A stretch of 64,000 nucleotides of DNA from Coturnix japonica (taxonomy: Eukaryota; Chordata; Aves; Galliformes; Phasianidae). The notes under the pieces were generated by a model. It was not told the DNA's origin and ran no database searches. It saw nothing but the letters and a program-made list of their open reading frames with translations. How positions within the stretch are numbered: position 1 is the stretch's first letter; every line of letters starts with the position of its first letter. This document shows positions 13,501 to 23,500 of the stretch, in pieces. The stretch spans positions 3,539,854-3,603,853 of the forward strand of contig NC_029521.1 of NCBI RefSeq assembly GCF_001577835.2, in the 5' to 3' direction. The position numbers and the translations under genes were made by a program.

Positions 13501-13923
13501 AGACCAACCTTACTCCTATATGTTTAATGAAAAGCACTCTGCTGTTGACTGCCCGTTGTTGCTAGAAGAGTTTATTTCCTAAGCCTTAAAAAAAAACCTA
13601 ACAGTTCTGCAGTCACTTTTATCCCAAGTTGAAGCTTCTAGCCTGGAAAATGGGAATGCCTGTGATTGTTTGAATTCAGGACAAATACACCTGGGTTTAG
13701 CTGCATAATTCAGCTGGTTCCTTTGGCTTTGATCTTTCCAGCCTCGGAGAGGGCCCTGAGTGGAGCTGAATCTGCCTATTTCCCCGACAATAGCAGCTGC
13801 CTGCACACATTAGCCTACAGCGAGACTGAGCAGCTGGACACCTTCCTCGGAGAGCTTGCTAAGCAAGGCATAGACACCTTCAACCATGACAAGGAGGCAG
13901 ACTGTCTAATATGTGGTTATTAG
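10520..13923 (+). CDS. Secreted sushi (CCP) domain protein, six exons, gene not recognised
   Basis: Coding exons are 10520-10577, 10884-10963, 11694-11808, 12479-12585, 12806-12920 and 13742-13923. They join in phases 1, 0, 1, 0, 1 to an open 657-nt frame of 218 residues ending LICGY. Residues 1-19 are a signal peptide (FFVSLAGFLS). Next comes a helical-looking linker with an N-glycosylation site (NMT) and the stretch CLPELAKKDG. One sushi module follows at roughly residues 91-159. It runs from CPQPIAPKNGG to LAVCE and has the four framework cysteines, conserved GY and W, and is split between exons 4 and 5, as some CCP modules are. Extra cysteines in EYCKPMC depart from the consensus. The C-terminal part holds NSSC and CLIC. 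A CR1 piece sits in intron 3. An acceptor (cttctacag) just before the ATG suggests a further 5' UTR exon. The partner or function is unknown; sushi modules usually bind protein ligands outside the cell. Confidence 0.85.
11910..11975 (+). mobile_element. CR1 LINE 3' terminus with ATTCTGTG end repeats
   Basis: Reads 'ggttggactggatgatcttc' and then 'attctgtgattctgtga'. This is the characteristic 3' tail of CR1 with its 8-bp terminal repeats. Lies in intron 3 of the sushi-domain gene. Confidence 0.9.
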
Positions 13924-14014
13924 CAGGCGGGACTGGCAGGCACACTACGCTTGTACCACTGACCAAGCGGCTGGTTGTGGTTGGATGTGAGTATTTCAAT
14001 GAGGAAAGCAGAGC

Positions 14015-14020
14015 ATTAAA
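14015..14020 (+). terminator. Candidate polyadenylation signal ATTAAA of the sushi-domain gene
   Basis: ATTAAA lies 91 bases after the stop codon of the sushi-domain gene and is the nearest common variant signal on the + strand. Confidence 0.45.
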
Positions 14021-14800
14021 ATCCCTCCTAAGACCTGTAAACATACAGCTTGTATTTAGTTAAAAGATTTGAGATCACAGTCACCATTTGACCTCAGCCC
14101 TTGGGTACAGATGCATACAGTAAATCTAGTCACATAGCTCACTGCAGGGGCATTTTTTAAGAATGCAGCTTGTATTTTTATGCCTTAAATTTGTCTTACC
14201 ATAATTAGAAGGGAATTAGTCTCTTAATTGATGCGGTCATTAGTTAAACACAATAACTGTTGTCAAAAATCAACTTCTGTAAAGAAGGATCATTTTTATG
14301 GAGGAAGAGTTTTACTTCTGGTTGCTTTCACAGGTGTCAGTTAATCAATGTCATTGCTTTGATGACCATTAAAACAGTGCAAGTCACAACAGCTATGGCT
14401 ATAGGAAACAACTCTGTGCATGCACCTGTGTGCTCGGGGGTGAAATCAGGTGTTTAGGGTTCTGTGGCTCACATGAGCTAAGGATATCAAACTCTGCAGT
14501 TTGCTGGGGGAGCAGCTCAAACATCTTTCCATTTGCATTTACAAGCCTGAGGATTTCCCACAGAACTATATACAATCAGGCATAGTTCAGAGCATTTATA
14601 GCACTCTAAAAGCGCCCTGTATTCTTGCTGTAGCTAGATAAAACAGCAGAAAAAATGCAACATTTCAGTCTGGCACAAAATGTGAGAAATGGGATCATCC
14701 TAAATTATCACAGATTTCTATCATGTCTTATTAGGCAGAGGTTTCTGCAAGCTGTGGTTAAGCTTCAGAAGAGGAATACAAATGCATCTGAGGTCCAGAG

Positions 14801-14976
14801 TCACAGAATAGCCAAGGTTGAAAAGGACCTTAAGATCATGAATCTCCAAACCTCTGCCGCAGGCAGGGCCACCAATCTCTGCATTGAATACCAGACAAGG
14901 CTGCCCAGGGCCCCATCCAATCTGGCCTTGAACACCTCCAGGGATGGGGCATCCACAGCCTCTCTGGGCAGCCTGC
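14801..14976 (-). mobile_element. CR1 LINE 3' fragment
   Basis: Starts with 'tcacagaatagccaaggttg' and ends with 'ctctgggcagcctg', which is the reverse complement of the CR1 3' end. A long + strand open frame (14655-15221) runs through it and is explained by the repeat. Confidence 0.9.
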
Positions 14977-17289
14977 ATTATAATGAAGCTACAGGGCTTT
15001 GGGCTGAGCGTGGGGCTGACTGGCTAAGATGTTTTGGTGTCAGTATAGCTGTGCTGGGGCAGTTCCTGAGACTAGCCCAAGATACCTGTAGCTCATGGCA
15101 GTCACTCTCCTTGGCCTCCCTCCCATTACCATACTTCCAAATCCAGTCTACACCAAGGCATATTTGGCTGTTACCACCATTAGCAAAAATTCAGCTCATC
15201 ATCCAAATTCAAAGCAACTGAAATGTGAACAAAGATATGATCAAGTAATTTTTTTTTGGTCATTTATTCTTACACTGAAATACAAAAACATTTGTTCCTG
15301 CTTCCACTCCACTTCCTTCAGCAAGTACTTCTTTGACACCTCCTTACACATCCCTAGTGACCATGAGTACACTAGAGATGAGAGAATGAAGAATAAAGAG
15401 CAGAAAGCCCTGGTTTTTGGTCACCTAGCATTCAGCATGAGTAAAGACCAGAGACAACATCGTGCTGGATATGGACTTTATTTGTGGAGCTGTTGCTACA
15501 GAGCATACATATATCTGAATTATGGTGAAATTTGAAGAGAAAGCTTAGTTATTGCTTGCTTGATTTTCAGTGGAATCTGAGCTCAGGGTTTGGTTTTACT
15601 TCTCATCTGCTGAGTAAACATTGAAGCCACAAGTCTGAAGACAACCAGCCCATCTGTTTGCATTTCCCTTCTCTTCACTTTCTCCTTGTTCTTGTGAATC
15701 TTTCAGATACAGACCGCAATTACAGGTATACATGTATACATGATGTTTAGTTCAACTTAATCCCCATTAGTTGCTTAAATGATTCAAATAAGTAATATTA
15801 TTCAGGTAAAATTAGACGCTGCCTTTCAGGCTTAGAATGCAGCTATTGCAAGCAAAAATCCACCCATTGTTTTTGGGCCCAGAACCAGCCAGTCACACAA
15901 CTTCCTTAGAGTAGCAATTAAATCAAGCAAGGGATGAGTTGACTGCTTTGACTACAAAGGAACCGTAAGGCTGTAGCTTAAGTCACAGCATTTGTGAGAA
16001 AAAGGCTGCAGTCTTAAAGAAAAGCAAATGTTTTTCAGAGATTGGTGTTCATTTCTGACAAAAAAATTGTCTGTATCAAACAGAGTTATAATGTCCTTGA
16101 GTCTTTCATTTGCAGCCAAACCGTTATCAGCTGATGCCCAAATGCAATATCTGCCTGAAGCACTGAGCACTTGCCATTATCATCTTTCTACTGGTACTAT
16201 AAATAATTCTGAGTTTTACTGAGCTAATCTAGCAACTTTCCAAACCAACTAACAAAGGAAAAGAAACACAATATTGGACTTCATAAGGAACTCAAGCCCA
16301 TTCTTCTTGTAAAGCATTAAAAACAGTTAAATCTTCATGTAAAAAAATCTTACTAATAAGCTTCACTTAATGCAGAAGAAATGGGCTGGAAGGCTTTAAT
16401 ATGATATTGCATGAATTTGATATTAAGCAAAAAATTATTATTGTTATAAAATTGCAGAGAGGTTGTTCTGTTCTATTCTCACCATCCAATTTGTTATTTA
16501 TATGTGAGAAGGGGCAGTTGAACCAATAAGCCTGTACAACACAGTTAAAAACTATAGCAAATTTAATGACATTACTTTCCAGAGTAAATTTGCATAATGT
16601 AATTTAGGGAAATAGTTGCCGTATGTTTGCACTAACTATGAGCTGGTATCTGGCTGGGCAAGTCTAAGCATTGGGCTAAGCCTCTCGTTCCAGCCCTGGA
16701 GTGGGAAGGGCTTTGCATCCTGACACTTGGGATTTAACAAAGAGAAGAACATTAATATTGCATTAAAGCAACAAGAAACATTAGATGCCAACAATTTCAA
16801 ATCAGAAAAATAAGACGGAGATGCTTATTTGTTGCACCATACCCTGTTTATGTAGGTTTCACAGTACAACCAGACTATACTGCTTACTTTGACGCATCCA
16901 CAACTTGTCAATGATGATGAAGGCTTTGGTACTATTTGCAGTTCAAATATAGAGAGGCAGACTTTACCGGTTATTAGTTAAGGGAATACAATACTGTACA
17001 ATACTTAGTTTTCAGTATTGTTTCCAGTACAGTATAGTGAAAGAGAAGACAACAGTGTAGAAATTAAGTACCTATATTACTTATATTACCAACAATAATA
17101 CAGCATAGACAGAAAACAGAAGGCAAAGCACTGCATCAAATGAAAACAGAATTGGACACATTCTCTTTTAACCAGGACTTAACAGTGATAGAGTGGGAAA
17201 ACAGTGTGTTTAGGACAGACCTTGAGAAGTAATGGTGATCCTGAGAGATTTCATCGTTCTGAAACAGCCTTTGAAAGAAGGTGGCTGGC
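14977..17289. other. Intergenic, no gene seen
   Basis: AT-rich DNA with short uninformative open frames. I see no exon with supporting splice sites and no recognisable repeat beyond short A/T runs. Confidence 0.55.
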
Positions 17290-17469
17290 TTACACCGAGC
17301 CATGCAGTGAGATCTGAGGCACATGCTTCATCCTCCATATCACCACTACTGCAGGGGGCAGGACCATAAGGAAGCTCATGATCAGCACTGCAGCACACAT
17401 GACCAGCAGTATTTCCCATGGTGCCAGGATTGTTTCCACCACCATTTCCTCCATGCCCAGAGTATGAAA
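17290..17469 (-). CDS. Candidate last exon encoding a transmembrane segment, gene unknown
   Basis: On the - strand a strong acceptor (cttccctacag) is followed by a 59-codon open frame ending in TAA at 17290-17292. It reads FHTLGMEEMVVETILAPW, then a hydrophobic stretch (EILLVMCAAVLIMSFLMVL and on through VVVIW). A basic patch (RMK) and a short tail ending HGSV follow. That is the layout of a single-pass membrane protein with a short cytosolic end. Codon third positions are mostly G or C, unlike the flanks. A second frame over the same bases gives a glycine-rich reading and is probably a shadow. No convincing set of upstream exons was found. It may be a real small gene, an exon of an unrecognised gene, or chance. 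Confidence 0.35.
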   Translation of the reverse strand, partial: FHTLGMEEMVVETILAPWEILLVMCAAVLIMSFLMVLPPAVVVIWRMKHVPQISLHGSV

Positions 17470-17498
17470 CTGTAGGGAAGAAAATACACCACATCACC

Positions 17499-17521
17499 TT
17501 TTTTTTTTTTTTTTTTTTTTT
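17499..17521. repeat. Poly-T tract
   Basis: Uninterrupted T run of about 22 bases, lying just upstream (in - orientation) of the candidate membrane exon at 17290-17469. Confidence 0.95.
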
Positions 17522-20500
17522 AGTAAATAGATTGTACAACTGTATGGATGTGCTCATTTTATTTAGCCAAGGGCCGTGTAACAGAGCAGTGATATTGAGC
17601 TGTCTAACAGTGATGTGCTGGGTCAATGTTACCTAGCATTATGAAATGTCAAATCTTGAAATTTTCAATCTAGTTTTCAATTTCATTTCTCAGAGCGGTG
17701 TGCTGGCTTTGCTCTTGTGGGTTTCCCCATCAGCATGTGATGGGGTAAGTTGAGGTCTGTCATAGGGGGTTTCCTGCCACATAGGGCCCACCACTATCAG
17801 ATTAAAGAAAACAACTTAAAAATGAGTATTACCAACATATTTCTTAACATTTATGCAACAAGTACAGACAAATGTACCCACCAAGCAGGAAAATAAACAT
17901 CATTATAATGAGCAGAGCTGATGCAGTGTCTGAGAACAACGAGAGAGAAAGGATACTGGAGGAAAACCTGTTCTGTCATTGAAGACTGGATCACATCAGG
18001 ATTTTGCCATCTGGCTGTCCTGCAAAGTGTTTTCTGGGAAGTGCAATACAAACAGCCTTCTAGCCTTTAAAAGTTCTGTTTTCCTGCTTTAGCCAAGAAC
18101 AGCTTTAGATAGCATCTAACAGGCTGTCCGGACCACCTGTGTTTCCCTCAAGTCAGGCAGGGTAACACACAGTTCAGCACAGCTGAGCTCTCTATGCAGG
18201 AGAGCAGGGAGTTTCACTTCCCAGAGATATGCATCACCGACAACATGAGGGAAAGGCCCACTTTCCCCAGGTGCAGGCCCCATAAAAGTACTCCATTTAA
18301 TTCTCATCAGCCTCTGTTCCCTCCAGGGCACCAGCCTGCCTTTCTCTTCCAGCTGGCTGATGGTGGCTGATTTTGGTGTAATAAAGATGCTAATTATCAC
18401 ACCATGCAATGTTAGGCCTGACCCTGCAGCAGTCCTTCACCAGTGGACTGTTCAGATGGGGACAGGTAAGGTCTGTCTTCCTACCTGGAGCACCAAACTG
18501 TGTTACACAGATATCTGCCAACACTAAAGTTGAGAACAGCAAGGTATGATAGGAGGGTGATCTGTGCATTATCAGCACCAGATTTCTGAGGCAAGGAAAA
18601 AGGCCTGCTCACAGGTGTGCCCTTAGCTCAGCAGGGACTAGATGCTGCTGCTCAGCACAGCTCCACAAAGCTGAGCACCGTGACAGGCTACATATAAAAG
18701 TGGTGCTGGGGTAGGAGGGCTTTATCAAAGCTTCTTGCGTTTGCTGTTGGCTAGAAAGAGGTTTTCCCAAAGCAGAGCTGTCCTCAGCCCAGGATTTAAG
18801 GTAAGTCTGAGGCTATTTGGTGTGAGGTGTAATGGGCTTCTGTCATTAACTGCTAAAACTCACAAGGGGAAAAAAAAAGCAAAACAAAAACAAAGAAAAA
18901 ACAAACACAACGGGACAGATCCAATACGTGTATTTAGAAGATGTGGAAAACGAGCATACTTGAAAAATTAGGAAGCTGACAATGAACTTCAGCCTGGTAT
19001 AAGGGTGTTAAGATTGCTCTCTCTTAGAACTTCTTGCTATGACCTGTGAGGAAGAGCAACAGCTGTCTGATACCAAATCCTGGGCAGTCTGGATGATGAT
19101 ATCTACAAGGAAGGCTAGCAGCCTGTTAGGCAGGTGTCAGCTGGAGCTTTACTGAGCTGTTAAATCAGCAGGGCTCTGCTACCTGCAGGCAAGCTTTAGC
19201 TCTCTGGTGTTGACTTTTTGGTCTTTTTTGTGTCTGCGCCCTAATCTCTGAAGGTACCAGCTCAGCCTATCTGGAGAGAAAGGGAGAACCACTTTCCCTT
19301 AGGGTTCTGTTGCACTTGTGCAGGCTCTGTGCCTGCCTTGCAGCAGTGCTGAAACCTTTCTGGAAACCTCATCCTTTGCAAACTGGTGCCAGGATTTACA
19401 GTTCAGATTAATGTCAACTCCTGCGAGCTGTGGAATGCTGCAGAAGACATAGGGTGTAGTTTCAAGCTCAGAGCCAAAAGCATGCATGGGGTCACTGTCT
19501 CCCTGCCAGCTGAGCACATACCTGTGCCAGGACAGCTCTGGAATGTCACCTGCCAGACTTGATCCTCTGTGACAGTCTGGCCTTTCTTATGCCTTAAGGC
19601 CTCTTAGTGCCTTTCTGGCACTAAGTTTTCTTCTTCCTGTACCCTCTCCTTGGGCGTGTGAAAGAAAGCATCTGAGTATGAGGCCATTAACACCAGAAGA
19701 GGCATCTTTAGGAGAGCCCAGGGAGCTGCTTCCTGCTGCTTTGCTTACACAGCTGCAGGAGAGCACTAGACTTGGGCCTCTTCTCTGCACAATTGTTCTC
19801 CATCTGACTTTGTGACCTCCTGTTTCTCCCTCAGGTGTTTATCAGTGACTTGCTGCTCAAGTTCTCCCACTTTCACTTTGAGCCTTGTTATGTGCTATTT
19901 CACTCTGTTCCTTGTTTCTCTGTCAGTTCTCCTGTTGGGACAGGCTGTTACTCAGCTGATTTTTGTAGGGGAAATCCCTTGTCCCCACTTCCTGTAATGC
20001 TGATCCCTCATCAGCAGATGGTTAAGGGAGAAAAACCAACCACAGCACCTGCTGGACTTCACACAGCACTCTTGTAGTGATAGATAACACTCTCTCCACT
20101 AAGTAACATCTGTGAGGGAAGCACATATCTGTAAACTTTCCTAAAACAAACTTGCAGTAACAGTTTGACTATACAATGTTGAGTCAGCAACAGAGAGCAC
20201 CCTGGATGGAGATAAGAAGGTAGCCCTGCTGAGATAGTAAGCCCTATGGTTTGTTGAAGGTCAGTTGTACTTGGACATACAGACACCAGGAGAAGGCACC
20301 TCTCTGCTTGGTGCCTGGTGAAGCTGTGCCCTTACGCCTGGGTAGGGGGTTGCTGATGGGTACTAGTACCCTGGACAGTAAAACACAGTTTAGACAAAAT
20401 CCTTCATAAGAAAGGGAGAAAGCACTCACTGGTAGGCACCAGATGGGTTTTGGTGAGCCTTGGCACTTCTCTAGCACTGAAATGCTCTGCAGTCTGAAAA

Positions 20501-23500
20501 CAGTGCTGAGGATCACAGAGGCAACAGAGAAGTGATGAGAAGACATGCTGTGATACAGAGCAGCTTCAGGAAGTTAAGACTGAATTATAAGCTGCAAAAA
20601 AGCAGTAGTTCATTTGCTGAAGTTCTTGTTTCGCCCATCAGGAGCTGAAAGCTACAAAGGCTTAGCTAGGTAAGCTTATGCTGATGACTAATAACTCTGG
20701 TAGGTCTTACAGGATGTCCCTGAACTATTAACTTGTCTTTTGCCAGCCTATTCTGTGCTACCCTGCACTTCTGTTTTTCACTCTCCTGTATTTTAAAGCT
20801 TTGCACTCATAGTTTGTAGGTAAGGGCTTCACAGCCCCAGGCACATGCCAAGGTTACTTTGGTATGTCACAAACTGCTTCTGACCCATGCTGTATACCAC
20901 ACCAGTAACATGTTGCCATATAAATAAGAAAATCAAGACTAGAATGATTCTGAAATGTGAATAGGCGCACTAAGAAGTAAGTCTGTTGAAGTGCAATATT
21001 GAGCAATTAGCAGGTACTGAGTCTGGAGGTCATAACACAACTGAATTTTGTCTACCTGTGTCAGGTAACCTGGTTTGTTCAGCACAGCTCTGTAAGAGCT
21101 GGAACTGTTACTTAAATAATGAGGTATTTAATGCATTGACAGTGCTCGATGCTCGCAGACTGCGTGGTAAAAACGTTCCAAACAACTAGTAGCCTTGCTC
21201 TTGTTGCGAACAACCTCTTGGGTTTGATCATGGGGGAGAATCAGCAAAAAAACTTAAATATAGTGGTTAACCAAAGCATCTCTCTAGAACATAAAAGTAA
21301 TGCTCTGTTTCTTTCATAATAAATATGCAGCTGCTGAAGCTTTGCTGTTCTTTATCTCAACTAAAAGTCCTCATCAGTGTGTTATCATACCTAATCTGCT
21401 CTCTAAACCACACGATTATACAACTGTAGCATCCTTCATTGCAAAATAGTGTATCTATATTTATCTGCATGATTGAAGGCCTCTGCATGGGTTGGAGAGT
21501 AATGGAATAAATGAAACACAATGCATGGCTTCTCTAGAGCAGTATACAGTGAGTGCTTTTGAGAAGGAATAAAGGTCTATTACAAGTGTGGGGTTTTTTT
21601 GATTGTGCCTTCAGTTTCCCATGTTCTATTTCAGGTTTATCTGAAGCTACATACATTAAAGACTTCTCTTTCTGAAGCTCATGGGGAAACCCTTCTGGAT
21701 GTTAAAGAATGAGTTCTCATAGTACCATTGACAGACTAGCTTTTTAAAGGAGAAAACAATTCCATTCTTATACTCTCCACAGAAAAAATTAAAACTTTGA
21801 CACAATCCTTAACATGAAGCCGGTACACTTTGTTAAGTGCCTGTTTAATGCACTCTGAAGTAGGCCATATAAAACATGCGTTATACAGAGGATTCCTTTG
21901 CTGCTACCCTTATCTTAACACTGACCGATCATGTCACACCACAAATCTCTTGCAGAGGACTACACAAGCAGTAAACAAAAGCTTGCATAACAGTACATAT
22001 ATTTAGCTGCCACTTTACAGCCTGCTACAATATAGTTAAGACACAATACTGTTTGGCCATTTAATTTAAAGCACTTCTGATCACTAAGAAAGAGCAAATC
22101 CATTTAAGCAGAAGGGGTGACTGAACCTGGCAGGCTGCTCTCTCCCAGTGAGTTAGATGTGCAGTGTGCAGATGGCAGAGCTGCCTGGTGGCTAGCTCCA
22201 AGGAATCTGCAGTCCTGCCCTACCACCTGGAACTACTTAGGAGTGCTTGTCCTGCCTGCTGCAGGTGCTGCTATGTCCAATGTTATCTTAGATTTCAGCT
22301 GCAGTGAAGTTACACAGCTATAGTTCTCTGTTCATCTAGCATTATTTCCCCAAGTCACTCATGGTTTGTTCTCTTATAAAATCAATAGTAAAAGCGTTAT
22401 GAAAATCCAAGTATATTTACCTGCCTAAAACAGAAGGGGCAGGGTGGGAACCTATTTTTCCTCAGTGTGATCAGGCCAAATGCTGAAGACTGCAAGACTT
22501 ACAGAGAGGAAGAAAAAGAAACAACCAGTGCTCTTTATAGAAGTAGTACAAAGCTTTAACATAGCCTTCCTAAGCCCACAGGATCACTGTAATGTGAAAA
22601 GATCCCTGAATGAGATGCTTGAGGGAGGTGGTGGCCTCCCAGGCTGTTACTTGCTCTCACTTGTGGGTCCTCTGCCTTGCAGAAAGATGATCTGGCATCT
22701 GAACTGACATCGGAAATATCTATCTATATATAACCTATTCTCCTCCATACTTCAGAACACTTCACTATCTTGTAGTAATTTTTCCTCTACACTTGGAAAT
22801 GTCAAAACTCCAGTGGTACTGACCAACCTCTGGAATCAAAGAAAACATGTTTTAAAAGAATTCTTAGGGAGACTTGTCAGTACAGCCACCAAAAGATGCA
22901 ATGGATCAGCTCACAGTGTCGATTTCACACCAGCCAAGTGCGTGATTTTCTCTTGTTTCTCAGGAAAATGACAGCTTCTAATGCTAACTGAAAAAAGAAT
23001 AAAACACCTGAGAGCAAAAGATTGGGAGATGAACAGGAATACAGGCAAAGGCTGTTGGCCTTTTGTCATCTTCAGTTCGAGCAGGAAGTTGTAATTCTTT
23101 CATCTCCCCTAACACAGTATTTTCAGGTTTAAACACAGTTTTTGGAAGAGAATAGTTCTCTTCGAATCCTTTTACTCTTAGATCATCTCTGGAGACAAAT
23201 AACCTCAGGCAGGGGAACCTCAGCGCTCACAGCGGTAGAACAAACTCCCAACTGGTGAGCTGCTCAGTGCTCTTTCTACTGAGTAAAAGAATTTGGTTGC
23301 TAAATATCTGTAAAGCAAGGATAAACATGCTCAAGCTGATACTTGGGTATAGGCTTGTGTGACTGTGTATTTATGGAAGCATACTGAGGAAACTAGACCC
23401 CTGACTCGTGTCCAAACAGGTGAATTCCCTGTTTAATTTGGTGCTGGATGGCCTGCTCTGAGATTCTTGTTTCTAATGTTACTGGAAACTCTTGGAAGCA

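Noticed and set aside
14655-15221. Long + strand open frame of 188 codons
   Set aside because: It runs across a reversed CR1 3' end (14801-14976) and shows no domain. The openness is explained by the repeat.
17210-17626. Glycine/asparagine-rich - strand frame
   Set aside because: It overlaps the hydrophobic reading of the candidate membrane exon in another frame, runs through a poly-A stretch and past the likely exon end. Judged a shadow.
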